This document shows, piece after piece, positions 1 to 7,007 of a stretch of DNA of 13,961 nt (position 1 is its first letter; the number at the start of each line of letters is the position of its first letter). The DNA comes from CAKUFA01 sp963656345. Lineage in GTDB: Bacteria > Bacillota > Clostridia > Christensenellales > Aristaeellaceae. The DNA is taken from contig CAVKHY010000065.1 in assembly GCA_963656345.1 (NCBI GenBank), forward strand, positions 1 through 13,961, in the 5' to 3' direction. The translations under genes were made by a program, and so were the position numbers. Below the pieces are notes generated by a model that saw only the letters and a list, made by a program, of their open reading frames with translations, was not told where the DNA came from and made no database searches.

Positions 1-2804
1 CCCTGGCGGATGGTGAAGAAGAAGGTTACGCCCGCTACTACGAGAGCCAGTATTCTTCTCTGGCAGACCTGAAGGCTGCCGGTGAGGCCAAGGTTCGCGA
101 GGTAGAAGGCGAAGGTATTGTGCTGCTGAAGAACGAGGGTAACGTGTTGCCCCTGAAGGCCGGCAGCGATGTGGCGCTGGTTGGCGTTACCATTCTGGAT
201 CCCGTGTACGGCGGTACCGGTTCCGGCGCTGTGGATGCCGACGGTGCAGCCAACTACTACGATGTGATGCAGGACGCAGGCTTCAATGTGGTGGACAAGG
301 CTTTGCTTGACTACTATGTGGAAAAGGAAGCCAAGCGGAACAGCCACGAGATCGGCGAGGTCAAGTGGAGCAAGGTAAAGAAGAATAATGACGATACCAT
401 CGGCAACGGTGAAGACGTCATTTATGTGGTAGGCCGTGTAGGCGGCGAGGGCAACGACGTAACCGTTACCATCGACGACGCCTTGGATGACGACTACCTG
501 AAGCTGAACGAAGACGAGCTGTCCGTGCTGGAAGGCCTGAACGAGCTGAAGCAGGATGGCAAGATTCGCTCCATTACCGTGATCATCAACAGTGCAAACC
601 CCATGTCCGTAGGCTTCCTGAATGATCCTGCCTACGGTGTGGACGCCGCCCTGTGGGTTGGCTCTGTGGGGCAGACGGGTCTGTACGCCGTGGGCGATGT
701 GCTCTCCGGCAAGGTGAACCCCTCCGGTTCTCTGCCTGATACCTGGTGGACGGATAACCAGCTGGATCCTGTGATGAACAATTTCGGCTCCTACACCTAT
801 GCCGATTCCACCAGCTACGATCTGGGTACCAACGCCAACAAGTACAATCAGTACGTTGTGTATCAGGAAGGCATCTACGTTGGCTACAAGTACACCGAAA
901 CCCGTTATGAAGACGTGGTGCTGGGCACTGCCAACGCAGGCAAATTCACCTATGCGGACAACGTGGCGTATCCCTTCGGCTATGGCCTGAGCTACTCCGA
1001 CTTCACCATGAGCGACATGAAGGTTGTGAAGTCCGGCGAAGGCACGGGGGTCAACTACTCCGTAACCGTGAAGGTCACCAACTCCGGCAGCGTAGCCGGC
1101 AAGAAGACCGTGCAGGTCTATGCTCAGAAGCCTTATACCGACTACGACAAGGCCAACGGCATTGAAAAGGCCGCCGTGGAGCTGGTTGGCTACAACAAGA
1201 CGAAGATCCTCGAGCCCGGTGCCAGCGAAGTGCTCACCATCGACGTGCCCGAGTATTACCTGACCAGCTATGATGCCACCGGCACCGGTGTGTACATTCT
1301 GGACGAAGGAAGCTACTACCTGACCGTGGCCGACGACAGCCACGCTGCTGCCAACAACATTCTGGCTGCTAAGGGCAAGACCACCGAAGACGGCATGACC
1401 GCCGATGGCGATGTTTCCCTGACCTACGCCATGGATCTTGCTTTCGACAGCACCACCTATGCCGCTTCTTACGGCACGGGCACCACCGTGACCAGCCTCT
1501 TTGCCGACACGGACATCAATCGCTATGAAGGCCGCGGCGACAACTCCGTTGTTTACTACTCCCGCAGCAACTGGGAAGGCACTGTTACCACCGGTAACGT
1601 GAAGCTGACCATGACCGCTCAGATGGCTTCCGATGCCATCCTAGACGACAGCGACCTGCCGGATGATGCCAATGCTGAATGGCCTACCATGGGTGTAAGC
1701 GCCGGCCTGCAGCTGATCAACATGCTGGAGTATGACTATGACGATCCCATGTGGGATACCTTCATGGATCAGCTGACCTATGAAGAAATGGCTAAGCTGT
1801 GCGCCAACGGCCTGCGGATGACCATCGACCTTGACTCCATTGGCAAGCCCCTGACCACCGACCACAACGGTCCTTCCGGCGTGACGCAGAAGTACTCTGT
1901 GGGCGAAAACGGCTATGCGACCCAGACCAACGACCCCATGAAGAATGCCAAGGGCACCTGCTATCCCTGCAACGGCATCATTGCCGCAACCTTCAACGAT
2001 GACCTGATCCGTGAAGTGGGCGAGCTCATCGGTGAGGACGCTATGTGGGCAGGCTACGCCGGACTGTACGGCACGGGGCTGAACATTCACCGTTCCCCCT
2101 ATGCCGGCCGTGTGTTCGAATACTATTCCGAGGACGGCATCCTGACCGGCCTGGTGGACGCTGCTGAAACCATCGGCATCCAGAGCAAGGGTGTATATGT
2201 GTACAACAAGCACTTTGTGCTGAACGATCAGGAAAACAACCGTGCCGGCATCGGCACCTGGGTCAACGAGCAGGCTCTGCGTGAGATTTACCTCCGTGCC
2301 TTCGAGCTGCCCATCGTCAAGGCTGACGCCAAGTGCGTCATGACCGCCTTCAACCGTCTGGGTGCTCAGTGGGCAGGCGCTTACAGCGAGCTGATGACCG
2401 ACTGGCTCCGTGGCGAAGCAGGCATGAGCGGTTTCGCTGTGACCGACATGTATGACGATACCTACATGGTGAAGGTCAACGAAGTACTGGCCGGCAACGA
2501 CATTCCTGACAACTATGTAGGCGATGACATTTCCCAGTTCAGTGCTTACGGTCCTAACGGTTCCAACCCCAACAAGCTGGTAGCTCAGGCACTGCGCCTG
2601 TCCAGCAAGCGGGTGCTTTACACGGTGCTGCATTCCCGCGGCATGGACGGCATCAGCCGCAACAGCAAGATCGTGGCTGTAACACCCTGGTGGCAGATGA
2701 CCCTGAACATTGTGGAGTACTCCCTGGGTGCTCTGACCTTGCTGGCACTGGTGCTCCTGCTGCTGGATATGCGCAAGGAGTGCAAGGCTAAGAAGGCCGC
2801 GTAA
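1..2804 (+). CDS. Glycoside hydrolase family 3 enzyme with permuted domain order, membrane-anchored (5'-partial)
   Basis: The frame is open from the first bases of the window, so the gene starts upstream; the GTG at 120 lies inside the conserved IVLLKNEG motif and is not a start. Domain order is the reverse of most GH3 enzymes: first the GH3 C-terminal alpha/beta sandwich (about 90-1000, ending in YPFGYGLSYSDF at 969-1004), then a fibronectin III-like domain (about 1010-1350), then the TIM barrel (about 1740-2630). The barrel has the KHFVLNDQE motif at 2208 and GFAVTD, whose Asp (codon 2445-2447) is the expected nucleophile. This permuted order is known in rumen and gut Clostridia beta-glucosidases. 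The C-terminus carries one hydrophobic segment (about 2700-2766) followed by a Lys-rich tail, indicating a membrane anchor with the enzyme outside. Likely role: hydrolysis of beta-linked glucosides or similar at the cell surface; substrate unknown. No internal stop or frameshift is seen. Confidence 0.9.
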   Translation, partial: LADGEEEGYARYYESQYSSLADLKAAGEAKVREVEGEGIVLLKNEGNVLPLKAGSDVALVGVTILDPVYGGTGSGAVDADGAANYYDVMQDAGFNVVDKALLDYYVEKEAKRNSHEIGEVKWSKVKKNNDDTIGNGEDVIYVVGRVGGEGNDVTVTIDDALDDDYLKLNEDELSVLEGLNELKQDGKIRSITVIINSANPMSVGFLNDPAYGVDAALWVGSVGQTGLYAVGDVLSGKVNPSGSLPDTWWTDNQLDPVMNNFGSYTYADSTSYDLGTNANKYNQYVVYQEGIYVGYKYTETRYEDVVLGTANAGKFTYADNVAYPFGYGLSYSDFTMSDMKVVKSGEGTGVNYSVTVKVTNSGSVAGKKTVQVYAQKPYTDYDKANGIEKAAVELVGYNKTKILEPGASEVLTIDVPEYYLTSYDATGTGVYILDEGSYYLTVADDSHAAANNILAAKGKTTEDGMTADGDVSLTYAMDLAFDSTTYAASYGTGTTVTSLFADTDINRYEGRGDNSVVYYSRSNWEGTVTTGNVKLTMTAQMASDAILDDSDLPDDANAEWPTMGVSAGLQLINMLEYDYDDPMWDTFMDQLTYEEMAKLCANGLRMTIDLDSIGKPLTTDHNGPSGVTQKYSVGENGYATQTNDPMKNAKGTCYPCNGIIAATFNDDLIREVGELIGEDAMWAGYAGLYGTGLNIHRSPYAGRVFEYYSEDGILTGLVDAAETIGIQSKGVYVYNKHFVLNDQENNRAGIGTWVNEQALREIYLRAFELPIVKADAKCVMTAFNRLGAQWAGAYSELMTDWLRGEAGMSGFAVTDMYDDTYMVKVNEVLAGNDIPDNYVGDDISQFSAYGPNGSNPNKLVAQALRLSSKRVLYTVLHSRGMDGISRNSKIVAVTPWWQMTLNIVEYSLGALTLLALVLLLLDMRKECKAKKAA

Positions 2805-2826
2805 CCATCTCATCTCGTAATCCCCT

Positions 2827-2858
2827 GCAGAGGTCGAAAAAACGGCCTCTGCTTTTTT
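2827..2858 (+). terminator. Rho-independent terminator of the GH3 gene
   Basis: GCAGAGGTCG (2827-2836) pairs with CGGCCTCTGC (2843-2852) over 10 bp, with one G-T wobble, an A6 loop and a T6 tract at 2853-2858. It begins 22 bp after the GH3 stop. Confidence 0.9.
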
Positions 2859-2879
2859 GTGCTCATGCAGAGACCGTTT
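2837..2879 (-). terminator. Rho-independent terminator of the TerB-like operon, sharing an arm with the opposite terminator
   Basis: Read on the minus strand, CGGTCTCTGC (2876-2867) pairs with GCAGAGGCCG (2852-2843) over 10 bp with one T-G wobble. An outer AAA (2879-2877) can extend the stem, and a T6 tract follows (complement of the A6 at 2842-2837). It starts 17 bp past the stop of the upstream minus-strand gene. The central arm is the same one used by the plus-strand terminator. Confidence 0.85.
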
Positions 2880-2895
2880 CGAATGATCTTTCGTT

Positions 2896-3906
2896 TTATC
2901 GTGCCAGCACCAACTTGTTCACAAACGCTTCTGTATCTACCACAATACCTGCGGAGGCATCGGTCAGGAGGCCGTCATCCGTCAGCAGCTGTGTATCCAG
3001 AACGGCTTTGATGGACACTGCAATGCTTACGCAGGCAGCAATCGCCTTCCTGGATTCCGCAGTAAATCGGCTGTAGTCCTCCCCTTCTGTCTTTACGATG
3101 TCTTCCATCTTGTAAATGCTTGGCATAAAATACGTATCCAGCCGAGCCAGCAAGTTATAGAGCATGTACGTTCTGCGGCGGATCGCTTCGCACTGCTTGG
3201 ACGCTGTGTCCTGTTCTGCAAGCTGAACAGCTTCAAGTTGGTTCGTCTTTGCCTGCTCAAGGTTCTTCTTTGCAGCATCGCCTGCCACAAGACCCATCAC
3301 AAGCAATGCAGGTCCGGCAACTAGGCCGCCTAGAACCATCATGCCGCCAGACATCCCCAAACCACCTGCAGCAAGAGAACCGCCGCCGAAGAAAGCCATT
3401 GTTGCGTTCGTCGCTGCTGCGCCGCTAAGCGAAGCGATTGCTGTGCCTGTTGATGCATATGCGAGTAGGCCTGCCGCCTTGTATGCACCAAATGCGGCTG
3501 CCACTCCCCAAGCCGTTCCTGCCACGCTGCCGCCGGCAAGGGAAGCGGCAAAGTTGCATAGCTCCTTCAGCTCCACAAAATCCTGCTGGTCAATATGAAG
3601 TTTGCTGAGCTCGCTCAAGCCCTCCGTCTCCCGGAGATCAACATTCTTGAGTTTCATGAAGGTATCCAGAAACTGTGTCATGTTGCCGTTCAGCAGGAAA
3701 ATCTTTTCCTCGCCCAGCTTCCTCAGTGCCTCGCTGCACGCCTCTCTTTGTGCGTTGAGCATGGTTGTGGATTCGGAGACAACCTGGTTGGCGGATTGAT
3801 TGATATGCTTTGCATCATAAGTATCCAAACCAGCTTTCACTGCTTTCCCGGCGCCTGCAACGCCGGTTGCCATAGCAATGCCTATAAATACCAAGGGTAG
3901 TGGCAT
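2896..3906 (-). CDS. Uncharacterised protein with a Gly/Ala-rich, glycine-zipper-like core; third gene of the TerB-like module
   Basis: A 336-residue protein with no function I can name. Residues 1-20 (MPLPLVFIGIAMATGVAGAG) are hydrophobic and could be a membrane anchor. Residues 35-115 look helical and charged. Residues 120-212 are strikingly Gly/Ala-rich (GTAIASLSGAAATNATM, GGGSLAAGGLG, VLGGLVAGPALLVMGLVAG), a glycine-zipper pattern typical of helices that pack tightly in or across membranes. The remainder is helical and mostly soluble in character. The start is supported by GGAGGAG 6 nt upstream of the ATG. The gap to the TerB-like gene is 13 nt and that gene's TAA adjoins the ribosome site, so the two are probably translationally coupled. 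Pore or membrane-remodelling activity is a possibility, not shown. Base composition looks AT-richer than in the flanking metabolic genes. Confidence 0.8.
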   Translation of the reverse strand: MPLPLVFIGIAMATGVAGAGKAVKAGLDTYDAKHINQSANQVVSESTTMLNAQREACSEALRKLGEEKIFLLNGNMTQFLDTFMKLKNVDLRETEGLSELSKLHIDQQDFVELKELCNFAASLAGGSVAGTAWGVAAAFGAYKAAGLLAYASTGTAIASLSGAAATNATMAFFGGGSLAAGGLGMSGGMMVLGGLVAGPALLVMGLVAGDAAKKNLEQAKTNQLEAVQLAEQDTASKQCEAIRRRTYMLYNLLARLDTYFMPSIYKMEDIVKTEGEDYSRFTAESRKAIAACVSIAVSIKAVLDTQLLTDDGLLTDASAGIVVDTEAFVNKLVLAR

Positions 3907-3919
3907 GTTCAGCTCCTCC

Positions 3920-4717
3920 TTACAGCGTAATCAATGCTTTTACCGCACAGAGAACGTCCTCCCTGCGCTTTTCCAGTTCTTTTATTTGCTTGTCAATGGC
4001 AAGATAAGGTCTGTCCGTGGTTTTTATCCATTCTATCTCTCTTTCGATGTCCCGGATGGTCAGGAGGCTGCTTTCCATTTCCAGGAAAACATCTTTGGGA
4101 ATGTTCAGCTTTCTGACCACATACTTGATCAGTTTGCGTTCCGCATCGTGATACTCATCATCGCTATTGGCAATAACCAACAAATCCCACAGCAGAAGCT
4201 TGGGAGTGATAAAGCCATCAAGGGACGTTTGCTCTCCTGACAGTGCATCCTCCACGCCATCCTGAAGGGTATCATAATAATCTGCGGAGTCGATGACCTT
4301 TTTCATCTGCTCCTTGCATTCTTTCACAACAGCCTCCTGATGGGCATCAAAATTCAGGTCGATTTCCTTCCCGATCAGTCGGAACTGCTCCTCTTCCTCG
4401 GCTGCGAATTTTTCATCCGCTGCCATCAGGTAGTAGAAAACCTTCATGGCGTTTTGCGGAGCAATCGCCTTTACGCCATCGGCCTCGATGGCAGCCTTTT
4501 CTTCTGCCGCTTTCTTTTCCGCTTGCTTCATGGCTTCCTTTGTTTTTTTCTTTTCTGCTTCTGCTTTCATTTGTTCCGAAATCTTATCTGTCTGCTGCTT
4601 TGCCGCTTCCTGCAAATTTTTCATGCCAGCTTTTGCCGCTGCAGTTGCTTTCTCTGTTGCCTTTGCGGCAGTGCTTCCAGCCTGCTTCAATACTTTCCCT
4701 AAATCAAATTTCGCCAT
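3920..4717 (-). CDS. TerB-like domain protein with an N-terminal Lys/Glu/Ala coiled coil
   Basis: A 265-residue protein. Residues 1-80 are a highly charged, Ala-rich helix (KKKTKEAMKQAEKKAAEEK), probably a coiled coil or surface-binding amphipathic helix. Residues about 85-235 resemble the TerB/DjlA-type helical fold. Two half-repeats are visible, each with an acidic turn followed by a conserved Glu: LMAADEKFAAEEEEQF and LLVIANSDDEYHDAERKL. TerB proteins bind divalent metal through such acidic residues and belong to tellurite/stress-response systems. The last 50 residues form another charged helix. The start has GGAGG 5 nt upstream; this site overlaps the TAG of the preceding gene (spacing 9 nt), indicating translational coupling. 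No tellurite operon partners (TerC, TerD, TerE) lie in the window, so a tellurite role should not be assumed. The TerB call is from pattern reading only. Confidence 0.75.
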   Translation of the reverse strand: MAKFDLGKVLKQAGSTAAKATEKATAAAKAGMKNLQEAAKQQTDKISEQMKAEAEKKKTKEAMKQAEKKAAEEKAAIEADGVKAIAPQNAMKVFYYLMAADEKFAAEEEEQFRLIGKEIDLNFDAHQEAVVKECKEQMKKVIDSADYYDTLQDGVEDALSGEQTSLDGFITPKLLLWDLLVIANSDDEYHDAERKLIKYVVRKLNIPKDVFLEMESSLLTIRDIEREIEWIKTTDRPYLAIDKQIKELEKRREDVLCAVKALITL

Positions 4718-4726
4718 GATTGCCTC

Positions 4727-6352
4727 CTACAGAATCAGTGGATCATCCGAATCCATGAATGCATCGAATTCCTGCCGGGTGGTAAACTGCGGTTCTCTGC
4801 CCAGCACCCGTTGAATGGTCACGTTGCCCCTGATCACAAGGTCAGCGTCGCCGCTTTCCATGCCCTTCTCCATATCTGCAAAGCCAAGTAAGAAGGCTTC
4901 CATGTCCTCTGCAAGATAATTGGACACACGCTCTTCAAGGGCATTGCGGTATGCCGTGAATCTTTCTACCACATGCGCTGTTTTTGCCTCGGTCAGGAGC
5001 ATTTTTTCATGCTGCAGCTGTGCTTCCTTTTGCCCGTTCCGCACTTCCTTTATGACGGAAAGTGCCGCTCGGCCTGCGCCGATGTAATTAAATCTTGATA
5101 TGAACGTTTTGGAAAACAGCAGCCAGTTACCACAGGAATCGATGGCCGCATGCACTGCCGCATCGGCGGTGTCTGCCATGGTAAAGGTCATGGTGGCAAT
5201 CGTCATCATGCGGTCAATGGCAGGATTGCCAAAGGGCATGACGCTTTCCCAGTCAATGTCATGTACGTTACTGTGCTCATTCCACTGAAGACCCAGGCAA
5301 CTTGCAAAGAAGAGGACTCGAGTAAAAACCTCGTTGAAAATCACCGGCAGACTTTGTTTGCCAAGCCCTTCAAACAGGCAAAGTTCGTGCCGCAGATTGA
5401 TTCTTTTGTTTACATACAGATCATTCACAAAAGCCGGTAATTTAGAATCCTTCAGTCCTGGCAGACCTGCGATTTCATACAAAAGCGACATCAACACACC
5501 CGGAATGCCCATTCCCCCACCGGCTGTATTCTTGGAGCCGCCCATATCGCTTATAAGGTGTCCGAACCAGTTGTCGGCGCACCTGGCAATATCAATGAGC
5601 CAAGGAGCAGATGCAGCGAAATGTACAATACCACGAAGCGCCTTCGGGATTTTCTCCCCGGTATTCTCCTGATATTTCTTTGCGCCCAATGCTGCCAGCC
5701 AATTCAACATACCCGTCAGAACAGCCGGTATCAACGTGACAGCGAGATCTTTTGCACTCGTCTTCACAAAGCGAAGATGCCATTCGCCGTTCTTATTGAC
5801 GAAGGTGCCCACACGAAGGAACTGGACAATAATGGCCGACAACAGTCCTACCGGTGTCGGGTGATGGGCAAAGTCCGCCAAATGATGATTGACCGCTCCT
5901 ACACCAATGTGGGCACTCTGCCAGACATTATCCTGTGCCACCTTGAATTTCTTTTCTAAATTGTCAATGCTGTCCTTCAGCTGCTCTCCGCCCAAACCTC
6001 TGAATTCAGCAAACTTCTGAATAAAGTTGTTAACCTGCTGATGGGACAGTTTGATTTCCTCTTCGCCAAAGGAGATTTCACCTACATAAAGAGCATCGAT
6101 GATGCCTGCAAAAAGACCGCTGGTAATGGCAAGAACATAATCCTCTTTATGTACCTTGGTGTAGGCTTCCAGTTCGCTGCTTACCCTAGCAAGTTTCTCA
6201 TCAATCTGTGCTTCTGTCAATGAATCAGCCCTACAGGCTGCATTGCCCTGTCGTTTGTAGGCAATCTCTGCTGCAATCACTTCTTCCCCTTCCGGTTGCG
6301 CATCAACCTGCGAATTTTGTTGATCTGAGCAGTCATTCCTATTCACCTGCAT
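4727..6352 (-). CDS. Uncharacterised multi-pass membrane protein, first gene of the TerB-like module
   Basis: About 541 residues from the ATG at 6352; I do not recognise the family. This start has AGGAGA 9 nt upstream. An in-frame ATG at 6403 would add 17 residues but has no ribosome site, and the intervening ATG at 6385 has only a weak GAGGG. From the 6352 start, residues 1-70 are polar. Hydrophobic segments lie near 73-93, 168-183, 202-222, 285-297, 334-354 and 382-405, suggesting a membrane protein. A His-rich stretch (NHHLADFAHHPTPVG, near 155-169) precedes the second segment and could bind metal or be structural. Residues about 440-520 are helical and charged, and the tail ends in an acidic FMDSDDPLIL. 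It heads an operon with a TerB-like protein and a Gly-zipper protein, with gaps of 9 and 13 nt. Function unknown. Confidence 0.75.
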   Translation of the reverse strand: MQVNRNDCSDQQNSQVDAQPEGEEVIAAEIAYKRQGNAACRADSLTEAQIDEKLARVSSELEAYTKVHKEDYVLAITSGLFAGIIDALYVGEISFGEEEIKLSHQQVNNFIQKFAEFRGLGGEQLKDSIDNLEKKFKVAQDNVWQSAHIGVGAVNHHLADFAHHPTPVGLLSAIIVQFLRVGTFVNKNGEWHLRFVKTSAKDLAVTLIPAVLTGMLNWLAALGAKKYQENTGEKIPKALRGIVHFAASAPWLIDIARCADNWFGHLISDMGGSKNTAGGGMGIPGVLMSLLYEIAGLPGLKDSKLPAFVNDLYVNKRINLRHELCLFEGLGKQSLPVIFNEVFTRVLFFASCLGLQWNEHSNVHDIDWESVMPFGNPAIDRMMTIATMTFTMADTADAAVHAAIDSCGNWLLFSKTFISRFNYIGAGRAALSVIKEVRNGQKEAQLQHEKMLLTEAKTAHVVERFTAYRNALEERVSNYLAEDMEAFLLGFADMEKGMESGDADLVIRGNVTIQRVLGREPQFTTRQEFDAFMDSDDPLIL

Positions 6353-6449
6353 ACTTCCTGTTCTCCTATATGGAATATCACCCATGTCCGATCCCTCGCT
6401 CATATATTATCCGATGCTTCGTTTCAGTCGTCCCGGTTTGTTCGACACC

Positions 6450-6478
6450 ATTCTACCATATTCAGCTTTATTTTTCCA
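6450..6478 (-). promoter_or_regulatory. Putative sigma-A promoter with extended -10 for the TerB-like operon
   Basis: On the minus strand TGGAAA (6478-6473) and TAGAAT (6455-6450) are 17 bp apart, with TGG directly before the -10 (extended -10 TGn). The T17 tract lies just upstream of the -35 and could act as an UP-like element. Predicted leader to the 6352 start is about 90 nt. Confidence 0.45.
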
Positions 6479-6486
6479 TCATTTTC

Positions 6487-6503
6487 AAAAAAAAAAAAAA
6501 AAA
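6487..6503. repeat. Homopolymeric A17 tract in the divergent regulatory region
   Basis: Seventeen consecutive A on the plus strand (T17 on the minus strand), about 8 bp upstream of the -35 of the left-hand operon and about 30 bp upstream of the -35 of the PerR gene. Such tracts bend DNA, can raise promoter strength and are prone to slippage. A sequencing error in the exact count is also possible. Confidence 0.9.
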
Positions 6504-6533
6504 TGCATATATTTTCTGCGCCACGTATTCATA

Positions 6534-6562
6534 TTGACAGGCCATTGGAAACCCGTTATAAT
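6534..6562 (+). promoter_or_regulatory. Consensus sigma-A promoter of the perR-fprA operon
   Basis: TTGACA (6534-6539) and TATAAT (6557-6562) match the consensus perfectly and are separated by exactly 17 bp. The predicted start lies near 6569, about 28 nt before the ATG. Such a strong promoter fits a gene held down by a repressor. Confidence 0.85.
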
Positions 6563-6570
6563 TCTAATTA
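6556..6570 (+). promoter_or_regulatory. PerR/Fur-type operator overlapping the -10 box
   Basis: TTATAATTCTAATTA matches the Bacillus PerR box (TTATAATnATTATAA) at 11 of 14 defined positions, and contains the inverted repeat TAATT-CT-AATTA (6559-6570). It covers the -10 and transcription start of the regulator's own gene, so autorepression is likely. Confidence 0.6.
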
Positions 6571-6596
6571 AGATTTCATCCTAACAAGGAGGATCT

Positions 6597-7004
6597 ATGG
6601 AGAGAAGGCACACCATTCAAAAAGATTTGGTGCTGAACACTGTCCGCCAGCTGAGGCGGCACTTAACCGCCGACGAGATTTACGCCTGCATCAGAAAAGA
6701 CCATCCCAATATCGGCAAAGGGACAGTCTACAGAAATCTGGGCGTTTTGGCGGACGAAGGACTGATTCGCAAGGTGGAAGTTCCGGAGGGACCTGATCGC
6801 TTTGATTTTACGCTGGAGAATCATTATCACGTCCGCTGCATCAAATGCGGTCAGGTGTCGGATGTGGACATGGACGTTCTTCCCGACCTGATCCAAAGGA
6901 TACGGGACACTCACGGCATGCAGTTTCTGGATTATGATGTTTTTTTCCGTGGTCTTTGTCCGGCATGTGCTGCCGAGACACAAACAACAGCAAAGGAGAA
7001 GTGA
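6597..7004 (+). CDS. perR: Fur-family peroxide-sensing regulator, PerR type
   Basis: A 135-residue Fur-family protein with winged helix (about 10-70: LTADEIYACI, GTVYRNLGVLADEGLI) and C-terminal dimerisation/metal domain. Structural zinc ligands are C81/C84 and C121/C124 (two CxxC). The regulatory metal ligands match PerR: H22, D70, H76, H78 and D89, equivalent to Bacillus H37, D85, H91, H93 and D104; the Asp at the D104 position is characteristic of PerR. In PerR, iron-catalysed oxidation of the His ligands by peroxide releases DNA. The ATG at 6597 has AAGGAGG ending 4 nt upstream. The gene lies 3 nt before the flavodiiron gene, and a PerR-like operator overlaps its own promoter. Expected role: repressor of oxidative-stress genes, including this operon. 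Zur or Fur specificity is less likely but not excluded. Confidence 0.88.
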   Translation: MERRHTIQKDLVLNTVRQLRRHLTADEIYACIRKDHPNIGKGTVYRNLGVLADEGLIRKVEVPEGPDRFDFTLENHYHVRCIKCGQVSDVDMDVLPDLIQRIRDTHGMQFLDYDVFFRGLCPACAAETQTTAKEK

Positions 7005-7007
7005 ACC

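Noticed and set aside
120..122. GTG as the start of the GH3 gene.
   Set aside because: The frame stays open upstream to the window edge, and this codon lies inside a conserved GH3 motif.
1641..2813. A 390-codon minus-strand frame opposite the GH3 gene.
   Set aside because: It is antisense to the GH3 barrel domain, with no domain and no ribosome site support.
3920..4717. Calling this gene tellurite resistance terB.
   Set aside because: Only a fold-level resemblance is seen and no other ter genes are present.
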